Positions 14,057 through 21,820 of a DNA stretch of 35,147 nt are shown here, piece after piece. Positions within the stretch are counted from its first letter, which is position 1. Each line of letters starts with the position of its first letter. The stretch is taken from contig JBCCFD010000022.1 in assembly GCA_039029915.1 (NCBI GenBank), positions 1 to 35,147 of the forward strand, written 5' to 3'. The notes beneath the pieces were generated by a model, which did not search any database, had not been told where the DNA came from, and saw only the letters and a list, made by a program, of their open reading frames with translations. The DNA comes from QQUD01 sp039029915 (GTDB lineage Bacteria > Chloroflexota > Anaerolineae > Promineifilales > Promineifilaceae). The position numbers were made by a program, and so were the translations under genes.

Positions 14057-16960
14057 TTAACTGTGGATTCTATCAATCGAGTCTTGAATTGTTATCAATA
14101 ACGGGTGTTGAATACTTTGGGAGATTTGCAAAGCCTGCTGCCACTGTTTTAAAGCCTTCTTCGTATCATCAACCTGTTCATAAATCTGTGCTAAACGGTG
14201 CAAAGCGTAGACTAGGGTAAATTGGTCTTGAGTATCGCCGAGGACAGTCACACTATTCTGGCCAAATAGCAATGCTTCCTCAAAAGCACCTTGATTTCTA
14301 TAGATGAGGCTAATCTCGTTTAATGCAATGCCCTCAAACTGTTTATCCCCCATGTGTTCAAACAAATTTAAACTTTCAGTAGCATACTGATGAGCCAATT
14401 CTAAATTTCCTAGCTTACGCTCAATTCCCGCCAAAGCATATAATGCGGATGCTTCTTCCCCTTTATTTTGAATCTGCTGGCTTAAATCAAGTGCCTGATG
14501 AATATAATTTATCGCCTTCAGCATCGTTGAATCCTGTTTCATTGATACTGTGGCGAGCAACCTAAGCGAGCGAATTTGACCTAAACTATCACGCGATGCT
14601 TCTTGCATATTGATGGCTAGCTCAAGCATCTCAGACACATCAGCGCCTTCCTGCCGGTATTTGATTCTCGCTTTACGGTAAAAAATAGTGGCCAGGGCGA
14701 CGTTGTCTTCTAACTCCTCAGCAAGCGCCTCGCACGCTTGAAGGTATTCTCCGGCAGTAGCATAGTTTGATTTATCAATTTCGATTCGTGTCAAATGCTG
14801 AAGCGCTTTTGCCATACCTGATTGATGATGCAGGCTTTCATAAAGCTGAAACGATGCTTTAAGTTGTTCTTCCCCCTGCTCAAAAGCTTTTTGCTCAACC
14901 AAGGCCTCACCCCATTTTAGGTGAATTTCTGCAAGTGCCTCTTGATTTTTAATCGCAAGTGCTGCTGCCTTTGCCCAACCCATACCGCGCCGAATATCAT
15001 CAAATCGAGCGCGTGTAAACCATGACTCCGTTAAAGCATCTGCATAAGCCAAGACTAAAAGCCAATTTTCCCAACGATGGGCAATCTCCATACCCGCCAT
15101 TAGATTGCCCCACTCCAACTTCAAAATACCATAATCCGCTCGATGGCGCGAGCTAAATTCTTGGAAATAAGTTGACATCGCCGTATAAGCAATAGCTTCT
15201 TGACCTGCCTCAGCTAATTTTTCTCTTGCCGAATCAGCTAGCAATGCATGTTGCCGGTAATGTTCTTCATCTACTTCTTTAAGTAAAGAGAGGGCGGCTA
15301 ATTCCATTAAGACATCTTCAGTGTCATATTCATCTCGCTTGGCAATATTTGCAACGGCCGCTCTTGAAAACGGCCGCCCTTCAAACACCCCAAGGTAACT
15401 AAAAATTTGCTGCTGTCGTTCATTTAAGGTGAGCCAGCTCAATTCAAAGGAGGCTCGAACTGCTCGATCGGCAACTTCTAACCCTAACCGATGATCTATT
15501 TTTTGCAGCCGTATAGCCATATCTGTCAGCTTTCGCCGCCGGCGCCCTCTAAGCAGTTGGCCCACAATCTCCAGCGCAAGCGGTAAATTTTGCAGAAGAG
15601 TGCATATTTTTATCGTCGCTTCTTTCTCTGCCTCAACTCTAGCCTCTCCAAGCAAGTTCTTAAGCAGACGAATGCCGTTATTTAAAGGCAGCTCATTGAG
15701 TAGAATTTCCTCAGCCGATACGGCCGTTGCCACATCTAAATTTCGGGTGGTGATAATAACAGCACAGTTTGGACTGTTTGGGAGTAACGACCGTATTCTG
15801 GCCACGCTCAACACGTCATCCAAAACAATCAAAACACGCTTTTCAGCCAGTATTCCCCGCACCGCAGCGGCCCGATTCTTGAGGTCTGCTAATCCACTAA
15901 AATCATACCCGAATAGCTGTCCCCAGCTTTCCAAAATGTCTCGTGGCTCAGTTGCCATACAGTCGGCCCACAGCACGCCATCTACAAAATGCTCCCGCAA
16001 ATGATGCGCAAGCTGAGTGGCCAAAGTTGATTTACCAACGCCCCCCATGCCGACCAAGGCGATAGGACTCGAATCAATTTGTTCCAATAGTTGCGCTTCA
16101 ATTTGCGTGCGTAAAGCATCTCGCCCAACAAAGTGGGGTATTTGGGTTGGGGGTTGAAATGGGGGTGGTAATTGGGGGCTGGGGACTGGGGATTGGGGAT
16201 TGGGGATTGAGGACTGGAGGCTGGGGAGTTGTACTTGGTCGCTTTCGATCTGATCGTAAAGGTTGTCTGTTTCGATGGATGGCGTGACGCCCAGTTCCTC
16301 CATCAAAAGTTGCGTGCAAATGTCGTATTGCGCCAGGGCTGCAGCCCGCTGACCGTCTAAGGCGAGTAAGCGCATCAGCTGCCGATGAGCAGATTCAAGC
16401 CACGGCTCAAAGGTAAGCAGTTGACGAACGGCCGTTATGCCTTTGGCTATCTCATTCTGATCAGTGTACTGCTTACTAAGTTGGTACAGGGCATCAAGCA
16501 CAATCTGCCGATATCGCTCTCGCTGAACCAGCACCCATTCTTCAAAAAGATAGGCCCCTGGCACGTCCAAATTGGTCAAAAGATCGCCATTGTATAAAGA
16601 AACGGCCGTTTCCAGCCCAGCAACGTCTTCTGCTGGTGAACGACCCTGCTGCTCAAATTGCACGACATCTATTTCTATACTTTGTGAAAAATCCAGCCCC
16701 ACCGCCCGACGCTCAATCTTTAAAAATTCCCCAACGATTGGCTTCAGCCGCGACAGCTCTACGCGTAAATTCCGCCGTGCCTTTTCCTCTTCTAGCTCGC
16801 TCCACAGCAGCCCTGCCAGCGTTTCCCGCGACTGCATCTGCCCCGTAACGCCTAAATATGCCAACAGCGCCACCGCCTTGTGAGACAGAGCTGGCTGTGG
16901 GGAACGGCCGTTGATTTGAATAAACGGCCGTCCGAGGAAGGTGAGGTGGAGTGAGTTCAT
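14057..16960 (-). CDS. SARP/AfsR-family regulator: winged helix, BTAD, NB-ARC and TPRs
   Basis: A 967-aa signal-responsive transcription activator. Residues 1-~95 form an OmpR/SARP-type winged helix starting LHLTFLGRPFIQINGR. About 100-245 is the bacterial transcriptional activation domain (LYNGDLL..., FEEWVLVQRERY, ALAQYDICTQLL). A Pro/Gln-rich linker encoded by a heptanucleotide repeat follows. The STAND-type NB-ARC NTPase has P-loop GMGGVGKST (304-312), VLIVLDDV (Walker B) and a CAVIITTRNL sensor. The C-terminal ~450 residues are TPRs ending near the stop. Known family members bind DNA through direct repeats when the NTPase/TPR part senses a signal. Three heptamers at 11-bp spacing lie immediately upstream of this gene, suggesting self-regulation. 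The ATG at 16960 has no Shine-Dalgarno sequence. It contains five ACGGCCGT palindromes. Confidence 0.93.
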   Translation of the reverse strand: MNSLHLTFLGRPFIQINGRSPQPALSHKAVALLAYLGVTGQMQSRETLAGLLWSELEEEKARRNLRVELSRLKPIVGEFLKIERRAVGLDFSQSIEIDVVQFEQQGRSPAEDVAGLETAVSLYNGDLLTNLDVPGAYLFEEWVLVQRERYRQIVLDALYQLSKQYTDQNEIAKGITAVRQLLTFEPWLESAHRQLMRLLALDGQRAAALAQYDICTQLLMEELGVTPSIETDNLYDQIESDQVQLPSLQSSIPNPQSPVPSPQLPPPFQPPTQIPHFVGRDALRTQIEAQLLEQIDSSPIALVGMGGVGKSTLATQLAHHLREHFVDGVLWADCMATEPRDILESWGQLFGYDFSGLADLKNRAAAVRGILAEKRVLIVLDDVLSVARIRSLLPNSPNCAVIITTRNLDVATAVSAEEILLNELPLNNGIRLLKNLLGEARVEAEKEATIKICTLLQNLPLALEIVGQLLRGRRRRKLTDMAIRLQKIDHRLGLEVADRAVRASFELSWLTLNERQQQIFSYLGVFEGRPFSRAAVANIAKRDEYDTEDVLMELAALSLLKEVDEEHYRQHALLADSAREKLAEAGQEAIAYTAMSTYFQEFSSRHRADYGILKLEWGNLMAGMEIAHRWENWLLVLAYADALTESWFTRARFDDIRRGMGWAKAAALAIKNQEALAEIHLKWGEALVEQKAFEQGEEQLKASFQLYESLHHQSGMAKALQHLTRIEIDKSNYATAGEYLQACEALAEELEDNVALATIFYRKARIKYRQEGADVSEMLELAINMQEASRDSLGQIRSLRLLATVSMKQDSTMLKAINYIHQALDLSQQIQNKGEEASALYALAGIERKLGNLELAHQYATESLNLFEHMGDKQFEGIALNEISLIYRNQGAFEEALLFGQNSVTVLGDTQDQFTLVYALHRLAQIYEQVDDTKKALKQWQQALQISQSIQHPLLITIQDSIDRIHS
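16174..16229. repeat. Heptanucleotide tandem repeat inside the regulator gene
   Basis: Eight consecutive 7-bp units related to GGGGATT on the plus strand (coding strand AATCCCC); three adjacent units are identical. It encodes the Pro/Gln/Ser linker between BTAD and NB-ARC. The unit matches the CCCCA(A/G)T heptamer class described as short tandem repeats in filamentous cyanobacteria. Seven is not a multiple of three, so gain or loss of one unit would shift frame. Confidence 0.8.
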
Positions 16961-16970
16961 GATTTTTTAG

Positions 16971-16999
16971 CTGCAACGATAGTTCAACGATAGTTCAAC
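16971..16999 (-). promoter_or_regulatory. Candidate SARP binding site: three heptamers at 11-bp period
   Basis: On the reverse strand GTTGAAC, GTTGAAC and GTTGCAG are separated by identical 4-bp spacers TATC. Two units are identical and the third differs at two positions. Heptamers with 4-bp spacers are the established recognition layout of SARP proteins. The last heptamer ends 10 bases before the start codon of the regulator. Confidence 0.6.
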
Positions 17000-17106
17000 C
17001 GCCGCTCGATAAGCTTTAAGCAACTTTTCGAACGGACACAACGAAGGCCTTCAGGGGCTTCACAAACGTGAGGCCAAGTCCGCAAACATCTATCAATTTT
17101 TTATAT

Positions 17107-17158
17107 CGGAACCACATAGGAAGACGTAGAAGTAGCGCTTGTATTGGTTGTGGTTCCG
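17107..17158 (+). promoter_or_regulatory. Long stem-loop upstream of the small peptide ORF
   Basis: CGGAACCACA (17107-17116) and TGTGGTTCCG (17149-17158) are perfect 10-base complements around a 32-nt loop, ending 16 nt before an ATG that has its own AAAGGAAC ribosome site. It could be an RNA leader structure; no T tract follows, so it is not a classical terminator. Confidence 0.45.
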
Positions 17159-17174
17159 GAAAAGGAACAAGAAA

Positions 17175-17297
17175 ATGACTCGTTTGCAAAAACTTCAGCT
17201 GATCGGCCTCGCAATTTTTATCCAAGCTTTCGTTTATGCCACCCCAATCTTTAGCCTTATGTGTCAAGGTGGCACAACAGGACACTGTGGCATTTAA
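17175..17297 (+). CDS. Possible 40-aa hydrophobic, Cys-containing peptide
   Basis: A short frame with ATG at 17175, AAAGGAAC 8 nt upstream, and stop TAA at 17295-17297. The product begins with basic residues (MTRLQKLQ), continues with a hydrophobic helix (LIGLAIFIQAFVY) and ends in a small tail with two Cys and four Gly (CQGGTTGHCGI). This is the shape of a small membrane or exported peptide. It lies on the opposite strand between two SARP-type regulators and follows a 10-bp stem-loop. No homology is claimed. The alternative reverse-strand frame over the same DNA starts with GTG, lacks a ribosome site and has an irregular composition, so the forward frame is preferred, with modest confidence. 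Confidence 0.4.
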   Translation: MTRLQKLQLIGLAIFIQAFVYATPIFSLMCQGGTTGHCGI

Positions 17298-17321
17298 ATT
17301 TAAAGAAAGTTAGAGCTCATT

Positions 17322-17353
17322 AGCACATCTTACATTTAGAGGTGAGATGTGCT
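17322..17353 (-). terminator. Weak hairpin after the second SARP gene
   Basis: AGCACATCT (17322-17330) and AGATGTGCT (17345-17353) are perfect 9-base complements around 14 nt, overlapping the stop codon by one base. The reverse-strand T content downstream is poor, so it could be an mRNA 3'-end stabiliser. Confidence 0.45.
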
Positions 17354-20307
17354 TATCTTTCTAATTTTGAAGCAATTTCAGCTAAGCGACTATCAACAAT
17401 ATTAATTCCTCTTTGATCACCCATTTTCTTATATATTCTTCTTGATATCTCTAATAAGGGTCTAGCTTCCTCAAATTTTTCTTCAAGTAAAGCAATCCAA
17501 CCCAAATTATTAAAAACTAATGCCTCAACGCCTTTATTCCCACTCCGTTTTGCAATATTGAGTGATAAGTTTAAGTAATTCCTTGCGCTATCAAAATTTC
17601 TCTCCTCACCCGCAATAAGACTCAAATTATTATAAATCAAACTTTTGCCCTGAAGATCATTTATAAATTCGTTTAACTCAAGTGCATTTTGATAGCACTT
17701 TTTTGCGGCTGAAAAGTCAAGAAGCGCAAAAGCAACATTTCCTAAAGAGTTGTAAGAGTAAGCCTCAAGCCTTCGATTGTGCGTTTCTTTAGAGGCTGAT
17801 AAGGCATGCTCAAAATAAGAAGTGGCTTGACTGGGATCTTCCAAAATATCTTTTACAATTCCAAGGTTAAAATTACTGTATCCTTGTAATTCAAAAGACT
17901 CATGTTCAACCGCCATTTCCAGTGCTCCCTCTAACTCAATTATCGCCTCACTATATTTACCACGTCGCCATAGAACCTCCCCATTGAAGAGATGTAAGCG
18001 GGCTACAATAGCAGGTTCATTGGAACAAGGAGCTAATTCAAATCCTTTTTTTAAGGATTCCTCAACATCAACGAATTCGCCCAATCTAATAAGGCCACGT
18101 GCTTTTTCAGCAAAGAGGCGTGCTAATACCGTGCTTTTTCCATCAGCTATTTCTTCTAATTGCTCAAATGAGTCTATGGCTGAACTGAACATTGCGACTT
18201 GTTCTTGATAGCGGCCTCGTAGTTGGAAAAAAGTAGAAAGTGGATAAATGGCTGGGAGGATAGTTTTGAGGTTTTGGGTAGAAACGGCCGTTTGCCACCC
18301 CTTCCGCACGTTTTCAAAATCTTGGGTAATTTCAGCGGCTGGGATTTGCGGGTTCTCTCCTAGCAGAGCATCCGCCCGATCAGCAAGAAACGCTAAGTAC
18401 GTTTCGCTGTGCCGTGCGGTCGTTTCTTCTAAACCGTCACCTAACTGTTCGAGCGCAAATTGGCGGAGCAGTTCATGAAGCCGAAATCGCGTTTGTCCAT
18501 TTTCCTGAAAGGCCACTTGAACCAGCGACTTTTCAGCCAGCAGCTCTAAATCTAATGCAGACGCCCCCGTCACTTTTTGCGCCGCCTCTTGGGCAGAGCC
18601 GCCTCGAAATACGGCCAGCTTGGCCAAAACGGTCTGTTCATGATCAGATAGCATCTGCCAAGAGTCAACAAAAACACCCCGCATAGAGCGATGCCGTTGC
18701 GGCACATCACGCTGTCGGGAGGCCAGGGTATCGATGGAAGCATTGATTTCGTTAAAGAGCGTACTTAACGGCCGTTTACGCAAAGAAGCCGCCGCCAGCT
18801 CAATCGCCAAGGGGTTGCCGTCAACCAATGTCACAATCTTAGCGATCTCTTCAATCGTGTTCCCGTCTAGCACAAGATTGCGGGCCACTCGGCTGGCGCG
18901 ATCCGCAAAGAGCTGCACCGAGGCAAACGTCTTCAGATTTTCTTTTTCTGCTAGGCTAGGTGGCTCAAGACCCTGCACCGGATAAACAAACTCCGACACA
19001 AAATTAAGCGGCTCTCTTGAAGTGACCAGCATAGACACCTGGGGTGCGCGCTTTAAAATATCGCCAACGAGATCGGCGCCAGCCAGCACGTGCTCATAAT
19101 TATCAAAAATCAGCAGGAGACGATTTTGCCGCAGATATGTAAGCAGCTGTTCTTTAGGAGACATCTGGCCAGCGATTTCTAAACCCAGCGCTTGGGAAAC
19201 GGCCGTAATCATCTCACCCTCTAATTGCGCGTCAAATAGGGCATCGGGCGAGCGTCTTTCCAAACCAGCTAGCTGAATCAGCCAAACCCCGTCTCTAAAA
19301 TGCTCAACAAGCTCACGGCCCACCTCAATCGATAGGCTCGTCTTTCCAACGCCGCCTTCACCGAGAAGTGTCACCAGTCGATAGTTTTCATCAAGCAAAT
19401 AAGTGATAAGCTGCTGCCGCTCGAATTCCCGTCCAAAATAAGGGGCGGTTCGAGCGGGTAAGTTATCACGAGGCGCATCCAATTGAGTCAATACGGCCGT
19501 TTGCTTCCCCAAATCAGCTTCAGTTGTCTTAATCTGCTCATAAACAGCTATCGTCTCTTTATGGGGTTCAACGCCTAGCTCATCCCACAGCACCTGCTGA
19601 CACTTTTCAAACTGAGCCAAGGCGGCTGTCCGCTGTCCGCCGTGAGCCAGCGCCAGCATCAAATACCGATACGCTTTTTCATGCCACGGTTCGAGTTCAA
19701 GCTGTCTCTGACAGTACTGGCGCACCTTGGCGACCTGTTTTTGATTGAAATAATAGGTAATGAGCAGATCGAGGCCGTTTTGAGCCTGCTGATGATATTG
19801 TTCACGTTTCAACAGTAACCATTCATCAAATAGTTCAGCGTCTTCTAAGTTAAAGCCCGGGAGGAGTTCACCCTTGTAGAGAGAAACTGCCGTTTCCACT
19901 CGACCTATGCAGTCACTGCATGAATAAATATCTTGATGCTGATGCGATTCAGATTCATCAAATAGTCGTTCAAAATGCACGGCATCAATCCAAACATTTG
20001 GCATGGGAGAGCCTAGGTCTAATTTGACGCTTCGATTGCTAAAATCAAAGAGCTGTTCATACAGTGTGGCGTTCCCCTGCTCTATCGCTGTCTTTAAACG
20101 ATAAAGATTCCCCCGTAAGTTTTTGAGGCCGTTACTCGTTGGGGCATCCGTCCAAAGCAACGTCGCCAGCGAATCACGACGATGCGCTCGGTTGTTCTCT
20201 ATTGCTAAATAAGCCAACAGCGCCCGAACTTTATCACTTCGAAAGCGGGTTAACGGTTGTTCATTAATGGCGGCTTGAAAATTGCCTAGTAATGAAATTT
20301 CCAGCAA
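17353..20307 (-). CDS. Second SARP/BTAD-NB-ARC-TPR regulator
   Basis: A 984-aa paralogue in architecture of the regulator at 14057-16960. It has a winged helix (LEISLLGNFQAAINEQPLT, residues 2-~95) and BTAD (~125-270, LYKGELLPGFNLEDAELFDEW, split as LYKGELLPGFNL and EDAELFDEW; ALAQFEKCQQVLWDELGVEP). The NTPase has P-loop GEGGVGKTS (316-324), Walker B RLLLIFDNYEHVL and sensor MLVTSREPL. TPR repeats fill the last ~300 residues (for example GNVAFALLDFSAAKKCYQNA). The NTPase segment resembles the AfsR/LuxR-like STAND type more than that of its neighbour, so the two are not a recent duplication. The start is TTG at 20307 with GAGG 9 nt upstream. It is divergent from two small genes whose promoter carries an 11-bp-period direct repeat, a likely target. 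Confidence 0.93.
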   Translation of the reverse strand: MLEISLLGNFQAAINEQPLTRFRSDKVRALLAYLAIENNRAHRRDSLATLLWTDAPTSNGLKNLRGNLYRLKTAIEQGNATLYEQLFDFSNRSVKLDLGSPMPNVWIDAVHFERLFDESESHQHQDIYSCSDCIGRVETAVSLYKGELLPGFNLEDAELFDEWLLLKREQYHQQAQNGLDLLITYYFNQKQVAKVRQYCQRQLELEPWHEKAYRYLMLALAHGGQRTAALAQFEKCQQVLWDELGVEPHKETIAVYEQIKTTEADLGKQTAVLTQLDAPRDNLPARTAPYFGREFERQQLITYLLDENYRLVTLLGEGGVGKTSLSIEVGRELVEHFRDGVWLIQLAGLERRSPDALFDAQLEGEMITAVSQALGLEIAGQMSPKEQLLTYLRQNRLLLIFDNYEHVLAGADLVGDILKRAPQVSMLVTSREPLNFVSEFVYPVQGLEPPSLAEKENLKTFASVQLFADRASRVARNLVLDGNTIEEIAKIVTLVDGNPLAIELAAASLRKRPLSTLFNEINASIDTLASRQRDVPQRHRSMRGVFVDSWQMLSDHEQTVLAKLAVFRGGSAQEAAQKVTGASALDLELLAEKSLVQVAFQENGQTRFRLHELLRQFALEQLGDGLEETTARHSETYLAFLADRADALLGENPQIPAAEITQDFENVRKGWQTAVSTQNLKTILPAIYPLSTFFQLRGRYQEQVAMFSSAIDSFEQLEEIADGKSTVLARLFAEKARGLIRLGEFVDVEESLKKGFELAPCSNEPAIVARLHLFNGEVLWRRGKYSEAIIELEGALEMAVEHESFELQGYSNFNLGIVKDILEDPSQATSYFEHALSASKETHNRRLEAYSYNSLGNVAFALLDFSAAKKCYQNALELNEFINDLQGKSLIYNNLSLIAGEERNFDSARNYLNLSLNIAKRSGNKGVEALVFNNLGWIALLEEKFEEARPLLEISRRIYKKMGDQRGINIVDSRLAEIASKLER

Positions 20308-20409
20308 ATTCTAATTCCTCATTAAACGCTTTGGAACTTGCCCATCCCTAGCCCCAATCTTATCTGAATCATGGGTTGTTGACCATCTCCCTATCACCCG
20401 CCATCAACT

Positions 20410-20442
20410 GGCGACGTTTTGGTGACGCTTGGTCTGTATCAT
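20410..20442 (+). promoter_or_regulatory. Candidate SARP-activated promoter for a leaderless small gene
   Basis: GGCGACG (20410-20416) and GGTGACG (20421-20427) differ at one base and are separated by 4 bp, the SARP layout. Nine bases on lies TATCAT (20437-20442), a good -10 hexamer, with no normal -35, as in SARP-dependent promoters. Transcription would begin about 20449-20450, exactly at the next ATG. Confidence 0.6.
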
Positions 20443-20449
20443 ACCGGCC

Positions 20450-20647
20450 ATGAAGAGCGAACAAAAGACAGGGAAGTGGCAAAAGTCACAAAATAGGCAG
20501 GCATATCTTATGCGCCTCTGGCGAGAAGATGAAGAAGCCCCTTGGAGAATTATGCTTCAAACCATTAAGGATGGTGAACGAAAAAATTTCCCGACATTTG
20601 AGTCATTTGTCGTTCATCTAGAGCAGCTGCTGGAAAATCAAAAATAA
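20450..20647 (+). CDS. Small soluble 65-aa protein, probably leaderless
   Basis: Begins MKSEQKTGKWQKSQ. The core has aromatic and charged spacing YLMRLWRED..APWRIML, then DGERKNF and FVVHLEQLL, suggesting one compact alpha/beta domain. The family is unnamed to me. An in-frame TTG lies at 20429, but it would place the predicted -10 element inside the gene and lacks a ribosome site. The ATG at 20450 falls where transcription should start. It is divergent from the second SARP regulator and followed after 33 nt by another small gene with a strong ribosome site, so it is likely a two-gene unit under SARP control. The function is unknown; a partner or target of the regulator is one possibility. Confidence 0.7.
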   Translation: MKSEQKTGKWQKSQNRQAYLMRLWREDEEAPWRIMLQTIKDGERKNFPTFESFVVHLEQLLENQK

Positions 20648-20680
20648 TTTTGTATTGGCATAGTCAAGCGGAGGTTAGTT

Positions 20681-20851
20681 ATGAATCCTTTGAGCAATTT
20701 TAAGATCGGTCAAATGACACACAGCGAGTATGAAGCGTCACAAGTGAGTAACGATAGCAGCTTGAGCAACGCTCGGGGAAACGGCCGTTTATTCAAATTC
20801 GTCACGATTGGCGTTGGCCTCCTCACGCTAATGGTTATGTTGCTTGTCTAA
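20681..20851 (+). CDS. 56-aa single-pass membrane protein
   Basis: ATG at 20681 with GGAGG 6 nt upstream, a strong start; TAA ends at 20851. Residues 1-38 are polar (MNPLSNFKIGQMTHSEYEAS onward, Ser/Asn-rich), then a C-terminal hydrophobic helix (FVTIGVGLLTLMVMLLV) ends the protein. That is a tail-anchored arrangement with the polar part probably cytoplasmic. It contains an ACGGCCGT palindrome read as Asn-Gly-Arg. It is co-directional with and 33 nt after the 65-aa gene. No family is recognised. Either a membrane anchor for a partner or a small regulator is possible. Confidence 0.7.
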   Translation: MNPLSNFKIGQMTHSEYEASQVSNDSSLSNARGNGRLFKFVTIGVGLLTLMVMLLV

Positions 20852-21215
20852 AAAAACCAATTTGGGGGAGCAAACCTATAAAAAAATGAATTGTCTATCC
20901 AGACTAACCTTGTGAAGAGGGCTTGTGCCTGTCCGAGGCAATTAACCTGACTAGACACTTCTATATCACGGCCAAGCCGGCGTCACTGTCACGACACGAC
21001 AGCAGAACATGCAAGTCTGTTTTCTTGCGGGAAGTAGTGAAATTTTAATAGAGATGGAAGCAAAAAGGAATCAGAGTCAACGCTTCCGTTGACCAAGGAA
21101 ACGAAACGTTTCATTTGTAGAAAGTGACAAAGAACCTTTTTCGTTTACCTGTAAAGCATTAGAAAACTGAACTCTGGTTATCAGTGATCGAAGGAATTTG
21201 TTAGGAGAAACAATC
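20852..21215. other. Gene-free region before the DoxX gene
   Basis: No credible gene. It holds hairpins at 20926-20940 (TGCCT-GTCCG-AGGCA) and 21076-21093 (GTCAACG-CTTC-CGTTGAC), and the perfect palindrome GAAACGTTTC at 21103-21112. One of these may control the downstream gene. No RNA family was recognised. Confidence 0.4.
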
Positions 21216-21704
21216 ATGGAAACAAATACAAATAGAACTTGGGTAATCATTCGCATTTTATTAGGATTCATCTTCTTTTGGGCCGCCATCGACAAGATTT
21301 TTGGACTTGGCTTTGCTACAGCCCCAGAAGAAGCATGGCTAGCGGGTGTATCACCAACCTTTGGCTACCTAAATTTTGCAACTTACGGCCCATTCGCTGG
21401 GATCATGCAAAGTATGGCTGGCAATCCCGTCGTAGACATCCTGCTAGTCGGCGGGCAGTTGCTCATTGGTTTGTCGCTAATTTTAGGGGTTGGCGTAAAA
21501 ATTGCTGGCTATTCAGGCGCTTTGATGATGCTCTTGATCTATCTCTCAGCATTTCCGGGGGAATTTAACCCGCTAATTGATGAGCACATCATTTACATTG
21601 TTTTACTTATCGGTTTGGCCCAAGCCGAAGCAGGTAAAGTTTTAGGGCTTGGCAAAGTTTGGGCGGAAACCGACATTGTTCAAAAATATCCTATTCTCGA
21701 ATAG
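21216..21704 (+). CDS. DoxX-family membrane protein
   Basis: A 162-aa integral membrane protein with four hydrophobic helices (about 9-28, 70-92, 94-112, 123-137) in the DoxX/SURF4-like arrangement. The first helix pattern is RILLGFIFFWAAIDKIFGLG; a second conserved part is GQLLIGLSLILGVGVKIAGY, with LLIYLSAFPG after it. Relatives include the thiosulfate:quinone oxidoreductase small subunit and mycobacterial DoxX, but most members have no known substrate. The ATG at 21216 is chosen over the in-frame TTG at 21198 because TAGGAG lies 9 nt upstream. It stands alone, with a strong terminator after it shared with the convergent FAD gene. Plasma-membrane location is expected. Confidence 0.88.
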   Translation: METNTNRTWVIIRILLGFIFFWAAIDKIFGLGFATAPEEAWLAGVSPTFGYLNFATYGPFAGIMQSMAGNPVVDILLVGGQLLIGLSLILGVGVKIAGYSGALMMLLIYLSAFPGEFNPLIDEHIIYIVLLIGLAQAEAGKVLGLGKVWAETDIVQKYPILE

Positions 21705-21786
21705 ATATTTTCTCTAACTCCTTTTAGTGAGGTTGATTCTTAATCTCGCTGGAATAGCCCGCTCTCTCATTCGGGCAGATTCCACC

Positions 21787-21820
21787 AAAAACGCCAAGCG
21801 CTAGGGGCTTGGCGTTTTTT
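21787..21820. terminator. Bidirectional rho-independent terminator
   Basis: AAAAACGCCAAGC (21787-21799) pairs with GCTTGGCGTTTTT (21807-21819), flanked by A and T tracts. It ends the DoxX transcript in the forward direction and the convergent FAD gene in reverse. Confidence 0.92.

Noticed and set aside
16174..16229. The heptamer array as a CRISPR or a minisatellite outside genes
   Set aside because: Units are 7 bp with no spacers and it lies in an intact reading frame, so it is a coding tandem repeat.
17016..17285. An 89-codon reverse-strand frame between the two SARP genes
   Set aside because: GTG start without a ribosome site and irregular composition; the stem-loop arms fall inside it. 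The forward 40-codon frame has better start signals.
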